Of a DNA stretch of 64,000 nt, positions 33,919-42,516 are shown piece by piece; within the stretch, counting starts at the first letter, position 1, and each line of letters begins with the position of its first letter. The translations under genes and the position numbers were made by a program. The notes beneath the pieces were generated by a model. That model saw only the letters and a list, made by a program, of their open reading frames with translations, had not been told where the DNA came from and made no database searches. Source of the stretch: Lysinibacillus_B sp036662795 (GTDB taxonomy: Bacteria; Bacillota; Bacilli; Bacillales_A; Planococcaceae); contig NZ_JBAFWZ010000007.1 in assembly GCF_036662795.1 (NCBI RefSeq), positions 1-64,000 of the forward strand, given 5' to 3'.

Positions 33919-34188
33919 ATGGAATATTCATATCCATTATCAACAGATTGGACAACTCAAGAAATGGTCGATGTTGTTCACTTTTTTGAAGCGGTAGAGG
34001 CTGCTTACGAGAAAGGCATAAAGCGTGAGGACTTTATGGCAAAGTATCGTCGTTTTAAAGAAATCGTTCCTTCACAGGCGGAGGAAAAAACAATCTGTCG
34101 TGATTTTGAAAAGGCAAGTGGTTATGTTAGCTATAAGGTTGTTAAATTAGCGAAAGAGTTATCGGATGGAGGAATAATTCGTCTGTAA
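33919..34188 (+). CDS. yktA: UPF0223 family protein YktA
   Basis: An 89-aa small soluble protein of family UPF0223, highly similar in pattern to B. subtilis YktA (MEYSYPLSTDWTTQEMVDVV at the start, YRRFKEIVPSQAEEK in the middle). Function is unknown; mostly helical. It follows nitronate monooxygenase copy 3 in one likely transcript and is closed by a strong terminator. Confidence 0.88.
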   Translation: MEYSYPLSTDWTTQEMVDVVHFFEAVEAAYEKGIKREDFMAKYRRFKEIVPSQAEEKTICRDFEKASGYVSYKVVKLAKELSDGGIIRL

Positions 34189-34199
34189 AATAATTATTG

Positions 34200-34242
34200 A
34201 ACGGTGTAAATCAGGGTAAACCTTGATTTACACCGTTTTTTT
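34200..34242 (+). terminator. Strong terminator after yktA
   Basis: AACGGTGTAAATCAGGG, TAAA loop, CCTTGATTTACACCGTTTTT: nearly perfect long stem plus seven Ts. The remaining gap to 34466 shows nothing further that I can identify. Confidence 0.92.
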
Positions 34243-34466
34243 ACGTTACGTTATTTTTTGCAGATTGCTCAATACTATTCGCTACTGCATATACTGTATC
34301 AAAACTTGTCGCCAGGGAATTTAGCAAACGTCAATGCTTCCTTAAACACCTTCCCCATATAAAAAACGAATCGTTCTCATTATTCTCAAGAAGTCTTGAA
34401 AAAATAACTGTCAAACAATCCCCTAAAGATGTATGTTTATTAGTTATTTGTGCATATTATGAAAGA

Positions 34467-35099
34467 CTATCGTTTTTTGTTAACCATGACATTGTAAATG
34501 GGTAGCAGCCTATCAAATGTTTCCTGTGTTAACTGCAAAAATTCATCTGAAGAAAGAGCAATAGCTTGTTCAACTGAGATATGTCGGCCGACTAAAAATT
34601 CACCTTTTTTTACATTTCGTAAACGAAGGATTAGTTGTTCTAACAGTTGCTCTCTTGATTCGCCTAGAGAAGTTGCTTCTGGTGACATATGATCACCTGA
34701 AATAACAAAATCACCTGGCAATGCATCGAAAAGCTCCAAGTTAGAAAGTAAGCGCTCCGCCATTTCTGCTTTGTTAGGGGCTTCGTAGATTACTGCTACC
34801 ATGATAAAAAGATGGCTATTCCACAAGCCAATCTGGAAATGCGGAAGTGCCTTGTAGCCTCTTTTATACGGAGCAAATGCTACCCAGGAATCTTTAGGTG
34901 GATTCACGGTACGGCGTGCGTGCTTTGCTACATGTGTAAAAAATTCATCCCCTGTGTGTGTGCTAAAGTAAGTGGAAAAAATGTCACCCAAGCTATGAAA
35001 TTTAGGGCGAATGATCGTTGTTAGTGCGTTCATTCGGGCATCTAAGCCGTCGATTTTAAAAACGTCAAAGTCTTTTGTTGTCCATTGTAAATTCGTCAA
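34467..35099 (-). CDS. yktB: UPF0637 (DUF1054) family protein YktB
   Basis: A 210-aa soluble protein of the DUF1054/UPF0637 family, as B. subtilis YktB in the same neighbourhood. Recognisable segments are DFDVFKIDGLDARMNAL, WVAFAPYKRGYKALPHFQIGLW and FVISGDHMSP. Function is unknown. The start is TTG preceded by AAAGGAG; unlike in B. subtilis the gene is on the strand opposite to yktA. Confidence 0.87.
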   Translation of the reverse strand: MTNLQWTTKDFDVFKIDGLDARMNALTTIIRPKFHSLGDIFSTYFSTHTGDEFFTHVAKHARRTVNPPKDSWVAFAPYKRGYKALPHFQIGLWNSHLFIMVAVIYEAPNKAEMAERLLSNLELFDALPGDFVISGDHMSPEATSLGESREQLLEQLILRLRNVKKGEFLVGRHISVEQAIALSSDEFLQLTQETFDRLLPIYNVMVNKKR

Positions 35100-35218
35100 A
35101 AATAGTAACTCCTTTCGATTTTTAGGTTTATTTTAATAAGAATTTGGGAAGAAATCTGATAACAACATCTTTCAAGAATATGAAAAGTTTTTGAAAAAAA
35201 TCAAAGGACGTGAGGATA

Positions 35219-35416
35219 ATGAAACAGATGATTAAAATTATACGCAAAGTGGATATTGAAAAGCAATATGAACAAATATTACGCCTAGAACTTGATTATG
35301 AGTTAGCCTCCTTATACCTAGCGATGAATGAAAGTAATGAAACAGATATCTCCAAATCGAAAAAGCGCTTGAAAGAAATTCAGGAGGAACTTGAAGGTCT
35401 TCATGCATATGCGTAA
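35219..35416 (+). CDS. Small coiled-coil protein (YkzI-like position)
   Basis: A 65-aa protein that is almost all charged helix (IIRKVDIEKQYEQILRLELD, KSKKRLKEIQEELEGLHAY) and likely forms a short coiled coil. It occupies the place of ykzI between yktB and yktC, so it may be the same family, but I am not certain. ATG 35219 is preferred over GTG 35210 because AAAGGACGTGAGG lies before it. No known function. A terminator follows at once. Confidence 0.68.
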   Translation: MKQMIKIIRKVDIEKQYEQILRLELDYELASLYLAMNESNETDISKSKKRLKEIQEELEGLHAYA

Positions 35417-35438
35417 CAAAAAGTTCATACCCAATTAA

Positions 35439-35478
35439 AAAATCACTTGCTGGATATTCGGACAGCAGGTGATTTTTG
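35439..35478 (+). terminator. Terminator after small coiled-coil gene
   Basis: AAAATCACTTGCTG pairs with CAGCAGGTGATTTT and is followed by TGTT. A TGTTATAAT extended -10 for the next gene begins directly behind it. Confidence 0.8.
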
Positions 35479-35563
35479 TTATAATAGCTATATATAGGTG
35501 GATAGGGTAAACTATATTGTTTAGTTTGATACATAAGCTTAGAAAGCGGAAGGTGATTATACA

Positions 35564-36355
35564 ATGGATTTGAAGCGTTTAGATACATTTGCAAAGGAAA
35601 TGATATTCGAGGCTGGGAGACGTATTCGAAATGCGTTTTCATACGATATTAAAATTGAAACAAAAACGAATGCCAATGACCTAGTGACGAATATTGACCG
35701 AGAAACAGAACTTTTTTTTATCGAAAAAATTAACGCATTTGATCCTACTCATAAAATCCTTGGGGAAGAAGGTATGGGAGAGCATGTAGATTCACTAGAC
35801 GGTGTCGTGTGGATTATCGACCCGATCGATGGCACAATGAATTTTGTGAAGCAGCATCGTCATTTTATGATTACAGTTGGTCTGTATGTAGATGGTATTG
35901 GCAAGCTAGGTTATATTTTCGATGTTATGCGTGAAGATTTATTTTATGCCGTTGCCGGTGAAGGCGCATGGTATAATGATTCGCCAATGAGAAAGTTGCA
36001 GCCTCTAAAGATTGATGAGGCTGTCATAGGTATTAATGCAAGCTGGGTAACGCCAAATCCTAAAATAAATCATGAGAAGCTCATCAAATTAATAAATACT
36101 GTGCGCGGAACACGATCATACGGCTCGGCAGCAATGGAAATCGCCTTTGTTGTAAGTGGTAAGCTCGATGCGTATATTTCTATGCGTCTAGCTCCTTGGG
36201 ATATCGGAGGCGGCGTGGTCATTGCAAAAGAGGTAGGTGCTATCGCTACGAACTTAAGTGGCAATTCTTTTGACTTTTTATCAACGGATACATTTTTAAT
36301 TGCTAACCCATACATTCATCGGCAACTATTAGAAAATTATATTGAAGAAAAATAA
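35564..36355 (+). CDS. yktC: Inositol monophosphatase family protein YktC
   Basis: A 263-aa metal-dependent phosphatase of the inositol monophosphatase superfamily. GEEGMGEH supplies metal-binding glutamates, WIIDPIDGTMNFVKQ is motif 1 (DPxDGT) and LAPWDIGGGVVIAKEVGA is motif 2 (WDxxxG). B. subtilis YktC has reported inositol-1-phosphatase activity, and relatives can also act on NADP or fructose-1,6-bisphosphate, so the natural substrate is open. Cytoplasmic. Own promoter and strong terminator. Confidence 0.9.
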   Translation: MDLKRLDTFAKEMIFEAGRRIRNAFSYDIKIETKTNANDLVTNIDRETELFFIEKINAFDPTHKILGEEGMGEHVDSLDGVVWIIDPIDGTMNFVKQHRHFMITVGLYVDGIGKLGYIFDVMREDLFYAVAGEGAWYNDSPMRKLQPLKIDEAVIGINASWVTPNPKINHEKLIKLINTVRGTRSYGSAAMEIAFVVSGKLDAYISMRLAPWDIGGGVVIAKEVGAIATNLSGNSFDFLSTDTFLIANPYIHRQLLENYIEEK

Positions 36356-36405
36356 AAAGGTAGAAGCGCTCCTACATAATTAGGAATGCTTCTACCTTTG
36401 TTTTT
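36356..36405 (+). terminator. Terminator after yktC
   Basis: AAAGGTAGAAGCGCTCCTA pairs with TAGGAATGCTTCTACCTTT and is followed by GTTTTT, directly after the stop codon. Confidence 0.9.
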
Positions 36406-36468
36406 ACCCTGAAAGAAATCATTTCTGTATACAGTTAGGGAATTTTATTTAAATATGTTGGACAATAA

Positions 36469-36654
36469 GGCAAGCCCCGCCACGTAGACTTCTGTGGGAA
36501 AGCGATAATGGAACGAAGGCTAAGATCGTCACGTCGTGTGACTACGCCTTCGTGACCAACATCGTGTTGCCCCGAGACCCCGCAGAATTTGCACTCTTGC
36601 AAATTTGAGGAGGCTCGGCGCTCGCCCACGAAAAGCGAAGTGGCGGGGTTTGCC
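36469..36654. repeat. GC-rich palindromic intergenic element, 186 bp
   Basis: The ends GGCAAGCCCCGCCAC (36469-36483) and GTGGCGGGGTTTGCC (36640-36654) are inverted, with one G-T type mismatch. Inside are further stems: CGAAGGC/GCCTTCG, GTCAC/GTGAC and AATTTGCA/TGCAAATT. It is far richer in GC than its surroundings. Similar multi-stem elements with CCCCGCAG, GAGGAGGCTC and GCGAAGTGGCGGGG are scattered in many Bacillaceae/Planococcaceae genomes, as I recall; only one copy is in this window. It fills most of the 339-base gap 36356-36694. Confidence 0.7.
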
Positions 36655-36694
36655 GATTTTTAAGCAACTAAAAAATGTTTTGCCTAAAGTCTAA

Positions 36695-36910
36695 TTATAA
36701 TAATCCCTGTTCACGGAATTTTTTCTTTGTTTTAAAGCCCATCATGAAAATAATGCACATGATAACAATAGAAATAATAATGCCGATAATGCCTGCCATA
36801 TCGTATTCTTCGCCAACTACGCCGATTAGTGCAACAGAGAAGCCGATGCTAATCATTGAAAATAATGCAGCTAATGCATAAATAAACATGACAAGTTTTG
36901 CTTTATTCAT
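36695..36910 (-). CDS. ylaF: DUF5325 family small membrane protein (YlaF)
   Basis: A 71-aa protein with two membrane segments (about residues 5-26 and 37-60) and a basic tail KTKKKFREQGLL. Position divergent from typA and size match B. subtilis YlaF (DUF5325). Function unknown. A very good AGGAGGTTAAC site precedes the ATG. Confidence 0.82.
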   Translation of the reverse strand: MNKAKLVMFIYALAALFSMISIGFSVALIGVVGEEYDMAGIIGIIISIVIMCIIFMMGFKTKKKFREQGLL

Positions 36911-36967
36911 TATGTTAACCTCCTGGACAGTTAAATTATGTTACAAAGTTATACAATAATTTTCAAA

Positions 36968-36996
36968 AAGACAATTCATCTTTCTTGTGCTATAAT
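36968..36996 (+). promoter_or_regulatory. Sigma-A promoter of typA
   Basis: AAGACA, 17 bases, TATAAT with TG before the -10, ending 41 bp upstream of typA. Confidence 0.7.
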
Positions 36997-37037
36997 ATCA
37001 CAGTTAAACATCTGAAAAAAGAATATGGAGTGGAATA

Positions 37038-38888
37038 ATGACAAAATTACGTCAAGATTTACGTAACATCGCAATTATCGCGCACGTTGACCATGGAAAA
37101 ACAACATTAGTAGACCAATTATTAAAACAATCGGGTACATTCCGTTCGAATGAGCAAGTAGAAGAGCGTGCAATGGACTCTAACGATATCGAGCGCGAAC
37201 GTGGAATTACAATTCTAGCAAAGAATACAGCAGTAAACTATGAAGGCACTCGCATTAATATTTTAGATACACCAGGACACGCAGACTTCGGTGGAGAAGT
37301 AGAACGTATCCTAAAAATGGTAGATGGCGTACTATTAGTAGTCGACGCATATGAGGGTTGTATGCCTCAAACACGTTTCGTACTAAAAAAAGCGCTTGAG
37401 CAAAATTTAACACCAATCGTAGTTGTAAATAAAGTGGATAAGGATTCAGCTCGTCCAGAGGAAGTTGTGGATGAAGTGTTAGAATTACTTATTGAGCTTG
37501 ATGCAAATGACGATCAACTAGACTTCCCAGTAGTATATGCTTCAGGTGTAAACGGGACGGCTTCATTAGATCCGAACCCAGCAAACCAAGAAGAAAATAT
37601 GAAATGCTTATTCGAGCAAATCATCGAGCATATCCCAGCACCAGTAGACAATTCAGAAGAGCCTTTACAATTCCAAGTAGCCTTACTTGACTATAACGAT
37701 TTCGTTGGTCGTATCGGTATCGGTCGTGTTTTCCGTGGTACGATTTCAGTAGGACAGCAAGTAGCCTTAATGAAGCTAGACGGCAAAGTGAAAAACTTCC
37801 GCGTAACGAAGATTTTCGGCTTCTTCGGCTTAAAACGTGAAGAAATTCAAACGGCTAAAGCGGGTGACCTAATCGCCGTTTCAGGTATGGAGGATATTAA
37901 CGTAGGTGAAACAGTTTGTCCTGTAGAGCATCAAGAAGCACTACCACCATTACGTATTGATGAGCCAACGCTACAAATGACATTCTTAGTAAATAACTCA
38001 CCATTCGCAGGTCGTGAAGGGAAATGGGTTACTTCTTCTAAAATCGAAGAGCGCCTACGTTCACAATTGCAAACAGACGTATCACTTCGTGTAGAAGATA
38101 CAGATTCACCAGATGCTTGGACAGTTTCAGGGCGTGGTGAATTACACTTATCGATTCTTATTGAAAACATGCGTCGTGAAGGCTTTGAGTTACAAGTATC
38201 AAAACCACAAGTAATCATTAAAGAAGTAGATGGCGTAAAATGTGAGCCAGTTGAGCGTGTACAAGTTGATGTACCTGAGGACTGCGTAGGTTCTATCATT
38301 GAATCAATGGGTACTCGTAAAGGTGAAATGCTAGACATGATCAACAACGGTAACGGACAAGTGCGTATCATCTTCAATGTACCAGCACGTGGTTTAATTG
38401 GTTACTCAACAGAATTTATGTCGTTAACAAAAGGTTTCGGGATCATTAACCATACGTTTGATTCGTACCAACCAGTTGTAGCAGGTAAAGTTGGAGGCCG
38501 TCACCAAGGGGTACTTGTATCAATGGAAAACGGTAAATCAACAACTTATGGTATGATGGGTGTTGAGGATCGTGGTACACTATTTGTTGAGCCAGGTACG
38601 GAAGTTTACGAAGGTATGATCGTTGGTGAAAATACGCGTGAAAACGATATTACTGTAAACATTACGAAAATGAAGCAAAAAACAAATATCCGTTCTGCTA
38701 ATAAAGACCAAACAAATGTAATCAAAAAGCCTCGTATTATGACACTTGAAGAAGCGTTAGAGTATTTAAGTGATGACGAGTATCTTGAAGTTACACCAGA
38801 GTCAATTCGTTTACGTAAGCAAATTTTAGACAAAAACGAACGTGAACGCATTGCAAAAAAGAAAAAATACGCGGAGATGGAGCAATAA
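37038..38888 (+). CDS. typA: Translational GTPase TypA/BipA
   Basis: A 616-aa ribosome-associated translational GTPase of the EF-G-like superfamily, involved in 50S assembly and stress or cold adaptation. G1 AHVDHGKTT is at residues 15-23, followed by RERGITI, G3 DTPGHADFGGE and G4 NKVD; domain II, EF-G-like domains III and V and the unique C-terminal domain follow (KMKQKTNIRSANKD). Codon use is strongly biased, as expected for a highly expressed gene. It is followed by ylaH, as in Bacillus. Confidence 0.97.
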   Translation: MTKLRQDLRNIAIIAHVDHGKTTLVDQLLKQSGTFRSNEQVEERAMDSNDIERERGITILAKNTAVNYEGTRINILDTPGHADFGGEVERILKMVDGVLLVVDAYEGCMPQTRFVLKKALEQNLTPIVVVNKVDKDSARPEEVVDEVLELLIELDANDDQLDFPVVYASGVNGTASLDPNPANQEENMKCLFEQIIEHIPAPVDNSEEPLQFQVALLDYNDFVGRIGIGRVFRGTISVGQQVALMKLDGKVKNFRVTKIFGFFGLKREEIQTAKAGDLIAVSGMEDINVGETVCPVEHQEALPPLRIDEPTLQMTFLVNNSPFAGREGKWVTSSKIEERLRSQLQTDVSLRVEDTDSPDAWTVSGRGELHLSILIENMRREGFELQVSKPQVIIKEVDGVKCEPVERVQVDVPEDCVGSIIESMGTRKGEMLDMINNGNGQVRIIFNVPARGLIGYSTEFMSLTKGFGIINHTFDSYQPVVAGKVGGRHQGVLVSMENGKSTTYGMMGVEDRGTLFVEPGTEVYEGMIVGENTRENDITVNITKMKQKTNIRSANKDQTNVIKKPRIMTLEEALEYLSDDEYLEVTPESIRLRKQILDKNERERIAKKKKYAEMEQ

Positions 38889-38916
38889 TAACGCGTTAAA
38901 TTTGAAAGGATGAGTG

Positions 38917-39315
38917 ATGTTGGGGACAACACTAGCAACACTTGCTTTAAATTTAAATCTATTAACAGCTACTACACCGGATGATGGCTACGAGAAAACA
39001 TTCAAGCGCATGTCAGGAATCACAAGGTACATTTATGATTATCTTGAACCAAACTATGATGCAGCTGGCTATGTCGTGTTCATTCTAGTATTCATCTTAT
39101 CTGCAATCGTATTTAAACTTGGATTTGCAAAAGAATTACCGCTAATAAAAAACATTATTATTTATACGTTCCTTTTCTTAGGCTGTATTGTACTAACGTT
39201 TTTAGCGCTATTCTTACCGATGATTGAAGGGCTCATTGTAGCTGCACTTATTTTAATCATCTATAAAACTCGTTTATGGCGTGAAAAACGAGAAGAACGC
39301 CAAGCAAATAGTTAA
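38917..39315 (+). CDS. ylaH: YlaH-family membrane protein
   Basis: A 132-aa membrane protein with three hydrophobic segments in the second two thirds (AAGYVVFILVFILSAIVF, NIIIYTFLFLGCIVLTFLAL, GLIVAALILIIY) and a charged C-terminus. Family and place directly after typA agree with YlaH; function unknown. ATG 38917 is favoured over the GTG just before it by the AAAGGA site. A terminator follows. Confidence 0.87.
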   Translation: MLGTTLATLALNLNLLTATTPDDGYEKTFKRMSGITRYIYDYLEPNYDAAGYVVFILVFILSAIVFKLGFAKELPLIKNIIIYTFLFLGCIVLTFLALFLPMIEGLIVAALILIIYKTRLWREKREERQANS

Positions 39316-39321
39316 AATTAT

Positions 39322-39371
39322 AAACTGCATTTATATTGCTAGCTTATGCTAACGATATAAGTGCAGTTTTT
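39322..39371 (+). terminator. Terminator after ylaH
   Basis: AAACTGCATTTATAT pairs with ATATAAGTGCAGTTT (one G-T pair) and is followed by TT and T-rich sequence. Confidence 0.88.
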
Positions 39372-39475
39372 CGTTTTATTGCGGGGCGGATAACCGACCT
39401 TACAACCGATTCACACTTTATTTCCTAGGTGCATAACCTACTCTAGACAACTGGATACGACAGGGAGGAACGAGA

Positions 39476-40471
39476 GTGAAGCGTTTAGTAAAAACAAGTT
39501 TCCTGATGATTGCTGCAAGTATGGTGCTCTTCCTTCTAGGGGCATGCGGAAAGGATGAACTGAAGGAAGTTAAAGTAGGGGAAGTAGCACGCACCATCTT
39601 TTATGCACCGCAATATGTAGCACTTGAAAAAGGTTTTTTTGAAGATGAGGGCTTGAAGGTTGAACTAAAAACGATTCCTGGTGGCGATAAAACAATGACT
39701 GCACTGCTATCAGATGGCATTGATATTGCACTAGTCGGCTCTGAAACATCGATTTATGTAACCGCTCAAGGTGCAAACGACCCGATTAAAAATTTCGCAC
39801 AATTAACGCAAACGGATGGAACATTTTTAGTAGCACGAGAAAAAATCGACAATTTCTCTTGGGATATGTTAAAGGACTCAACATTCCTTGGTCAACGTAA
39901 AGGTGGCATGCCACAAATGGCTGGGGAGTTTGTATTGAAAAAGCATGGCATTGACCCTCACAATGACTTAGAGCTCATTCAAAATATTGATTTTGCAAAT
40001 ATTGCAACGGCCTTTGCATCAGGTACAGGCGACTTCGTACAATTATTTGAGCCAACAGCAAGTGTATTTGAAATGGAAGGAAAAGGGCATATAGTCGCTT
40101 CGTTCGGAACAGAATCAGGCTATTTACCTTATACATCCTTTATGACAAAGGATAGCTTTATTGAGAACGATGCTGAAACGATTGAGAAATTTACGAGAGC
40201 GATAAAAAAGGCACAGGATTGGGTGTACAAAAATAGTGCAGAGGATGTAGCGAAAGCAATTCAACCGTATTTTGAGGATACGGATGTGGAATTAATTGCT
40301 ATGGTAGTAGAAAGATATCGTGCACAGGAATCGTATGCAAAAGATCCAATCCTAGACGAGGAAGAGTGGAATAACTTACAGGATGTAATGGAAGAAGCGG
40401 GCGAATTACCAAAACGGATGGATTATAACGAGCTAGTTGATACGTCGTTTGCCGAGAAAGTATCGAAGTAA
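39476..40471 (+). CDS. ABC transporter substrate-binding lipoprotein (SsuA/ThiY type)
   Basis: A 331-aa lipoprotein with signal peptide and lipobox LLGAC (lipidated at C24), followed by an NMT1/SsuA-like periplasmic-binding domain (VGEVARTIFYAPQYVALEKGFFEDEGLKVEL). Relatives bind nitrate, taurine, alkanesulfonates or the thiamine precursor HMP; residues that decide ligand cannot be read by eye. Start GTG with GGGAGG at 8 bases. First gene of a three-gene ABC cassette placed between ylaH and ylaI, which are adjacent in B. subtilis. I found no TPP, SAM or other riboswitch signature in its leader. Confidence 0.9.
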   Translation: MKRLVKTSFLMIAASMVLFLLGACGKDELKEVKVGEVARTIFYAPQYVALEKGFFEDEGLKVELKTIPGGDKTMTALLSDGIDIALVGSETSIYVTAQGANDPIKNFAQLTQTDGTFLVAREKIDNFSWDMLKDSTFLGQRKGGMPQMAGEFVLKKHGIDPHNDLELIQNIDFANIATAFASGTGDFVQLFEPTASVFEMEGKGHIVASFGTESGYLPYTSFMTKDSFIENDAETIEKFTRAIKKAQDWVYKNSAEDVAKAIQPYFEDTDVELIAMVVERYRAQESYAKDPILDEEEWNNLQDVMEEAGELPKRMDYNELVDTSFAEKVSK

Positions 40472-40472
40472 T

Positions 40473-41258
40473 ATGGGGTTTGTAAAAGTTAGCGACATAC
40501 ATCATACGTATTTTTCTAAGGATGCAGCGACCGAAGCACTTCAAAATATCCATCTTTCGATTGAAGAAGGTGAGTTCGTTTCGTTGTTAGGTGCGAGCGG
40601 ATGTGGAAAAACAACCTTATTATCGATTATAGCGGGGCTAATTCAACCAACGAGTGGTTCCGTACTAATCCAAGGTCAGTCTGTTTTTGGGAACGATGAG
40701 GTTTCGATCGGTTATATGCTTCAGCAGGATTACCTATTCCCATGGAAAACGATTGAGGATAATGTTTTACTAGGATTGAATATATTAAAAAAAGAAAAGG
40801 GAAAGCAAGCTGGTATATCCTCCAAACTACTACGCGATGTAGGCTTACCGAATGTAGAGAAAAAATATCCTCGTGAGCTATCTGGTGGTATGAGGCAAAG
40901 AGTTGCTTTAGCACGAACACTTGCCGTTGACCCGAAAATCCTATTACTAGACGAACCATTTTCAGCACTTGACTATAAATCAAAGCTAAAGCTAGAGGAT
41001 CTTGTTTCGGAAATGCTAAAGCAATACGGAAAAACGGCGATTCTAGTAACCCATGATATTGGTGAGGCGATAGCGATGAGTGATCGAATATATTTGCTAT
41101 CCTCAAGGCCCGGTAGATTGCACAAAACATTTATTGTACCCGACGAACTTAAGCAGCTTACTCCATTTGACGCGCGTGCCCATCCAAGCTATTCGACGCT
41201 TTTCCAGGAGATTTGGAAGGAGCTTGAAAGCCTTGAATCTGAACAAACTTCACAATGA
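40473..41258 (+). CDS. ABC transporter ATP-binding protein (SsuB/TauB type)
   Basis: A 261-aa nucleotide-binding subunit. Walker A LLGASGCGKTTLL, signature ELSGGMRQRVALARTLA and Walker B ILLLDEPFSALD followed by the switch histidine in VTHDIGEA are all intact. Start ATG 40473, one base after the stop of the binding protein; the ribosome site is weak, so coupling to the upstream gene is likely. It powers the permease encoded next. Confidence 0.94.
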   Translation: MGFVKVSDIHHTYFSKDAATEALQNIHLSIEEGEFVSLLGASGCGKTTLLSIIAGLIQPTSGSVLIQGQSVFGNDEVSIGYMLQQDYLFPWKTIEDNVLLGLNILKKEKGKQAGISSKLLRDVGLPNVEKKYPRELSGGMRQRVALARTLAVDPKILLLDEPFSALDYKSKLKLEDLVSEMLKQYGKTAILVTHDIGEAIAMSDRIYLLSSRPGRLHKTFIVPDELKQLTPFDARAHPSYSTLFQEIWKELESLESEQTSQ

Positions 41259-42027
41259 CTATAAGAGATCTTTATTAAAGGAAAAACGATGGGTACGTTT
41301 TTTTCAGCTGCTCATTTTAATAAGCTTTTTAAGTGTGTGGGAGATAGCGTCCCGTTCTAAATGGATTGACCAGCTAATTTTCAGTTCTCCGACAAAAATT
41401 TGGACATTATTTATTTCGAAAATAAATGATGGCACGTTATTGCCTCATATGTATGTGACGTTATTTGAAACGGTGCTCGGCTTTATTATCGGAACGTTAC
41501 TTGGAACGATACTTGCCTCCATCTTATGGTGGTCACCATTTCTCTCAAAGGTTTTAGACCCTTATCTAGTCGTATTAAATGCTATGCCTAAAGTTGCACT
41601 GGGGCCAATCCTCATTGTAGTAATGGGACCAGGAATGACATCGATTATTACGATGGGGGCAATTATTTCTGTCATCATTTCTACAATTGTAATTTACACA
41701 GCATTTAAGGGCGTAGATACGAACTATTTAAAGGTGCTACAAACATTCAATGCCTCAAGATTTCAAATGTATCAAAAGGCAATCCTACCAGCATCCTTTC
41801 CTACAATAATATCTACATTAAAAGTAAACGTCGGTTTAGCTTGGGTTGGTGTTATTGTTGGAGAGTTTCTAGTATCCTCGAAAGGTCTAGGCTATTTAAT
41901 CATATACGGCTTCCAAGTATTTAACTTTAATTTAGTGCTACTAGCGTTAATGATCATTGCAATTTTCGCCTCGATCATGTATCAATTAGTGGAATTACTT
42001 GAACGAAAACTTGTGAAGAGTGGTTAA
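41233..42027 (+). CDS. ABC transporter permease (SsuC/TauC type)
   Basis: A 264-aa permease with about six membrane segments of the BPD_transp_1 family. The coupling-loop region is VVLNAMPKVALGPILIVVMG (EAA-like). I start it at TTG 41233, 10 bases after GAAGGAG, which overlaps the ATPase gene by 26 bases; longer versions would run deep inside the ATPase gene. Completes the cassette and is followed by a terminator. Confidence 0.88.
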   Translation: MNLNKLHNDYKRSLLKEKRWVRFFQLLILISFLSVWEIASRSKWIDQLIFSSPTKIWTLFISKINDGTLLPHMYVTLFETVLGFIIGTLLGTILASILWWSPFLSKVLDPYLVVLNAMPKVALGPILIVVMGPGMTSIITMGAIISVIISTIVIYTAFKGVDTNYLKVLQTFNASRFQMYQKAILPASFPTIISTLKVNVGLAWVGVIVGEFLVSSKGLGYLIIYGFQVFNFNLVLLALMIIAIFASIMYQLVELLERKLVKSG

Positions 42028-42030
42028 GAA

Positions 42031-42060
42031 AAGCCTTGAGCATTTAGTTCAAGGTTTTTT
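42031..42060 (+). terminator. Terminator of the ABC cassette
   Basis: AAGCCTTGA and TCAAGGTTTTTT form a stem directly after the permease gene. The gap 42061-42254 contains no gene that I can support. Confidence 0.8.
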
Positions 42061-42254
42061 CCTGTAGACAAATCCTATTTTGAAACCGACAATCCTAATT
42101 TAGTGTAGATCCCTTTATAGGAGTTCTTCGTTCCGCCAATATTTTTGAAACTTCCGTCAAACGCCACTCTAAGACCTTCGAGACAGACCCTACTCGGTTA
42201 ATGTCCTTGCAAAAAAGGCCCCGTAACAAAAATCCATGGGCTCTTATCGTACAA

Positions 42255-42290
42255 AGAAAAGCCTTGAACATTTCTACTCGTTCAAGGCTT
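42255..42290 (-). terminator. Terminator of ylaL-ylaI
   Basis: Read on the minus strand: GCCTTGAAC, ten-base loop, GTTCAAGGC followed by TTTTCTTTG. Its 5' flank on the plus strand repeats 17 of 18 bases of the hairpin at 42029, as if one terminator were copied from the other. Confidence 0.75.
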
Positions 42291-42301
42291 CATTAGGATT
42301 G

Positions 42302-42505
42302 TTAAAACTCTTCATCCATTTTAGAAGAGGTGCGGAAAAACTTAAATTTACCGGTTGCTAGTCGTTGTTCAGTGTTTTTTTCGATTCGCTCGTAGCAGCT
42401 ATCACACATATACGTATGAATCGGTCGATTACGTAGTTTCTTAGCTAACGGAAGGTCATCCGGTAGCTGGTGTATTGAATCACAAATGACACATTTAACT
42501 CGCAT
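42302..42505 (-). CDS. ylaI: YlaI-family zinc-ribbon protein
   Basis: A 67-aa protein with two CxxC pairs (CVIC near residue 5 and CDSC near residue 36), a small zinc ribbon. Size and position match YlaI (DUF2197). Function unknown; nucleic acid or protein binding is plausible. Good TAGGAGG site before the ATG. Same strand and 11 bp downstream of the YlaL-like gene, so probably one transcript. Confidence 0.85.
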   Translation of the reverse strand: MRVKCVICDSIHQLPDDLPLAKKLRNRPIHTYMCDSCYERIEKNTEQRLATGKFKFFRTSSKMDEEF

Positions 42506-42516
42506 CGATTCGCCTC

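Noticed and set aside
37931..38377. 148-codon frame antisense to typA
   Set aside because: Product of strong codon bias in typA; serine/arginine-rich low-quality translation.
39373..39475. Possible riboswitch in the leader of the ABC cassette
   Set aside because: No TPP, SAM, FMN or T-box consensus could be traced.
40627..41130. 167-codon frame antisense to the ABC ATPase
   Set aside because: Antisense shadow without ribosome site.
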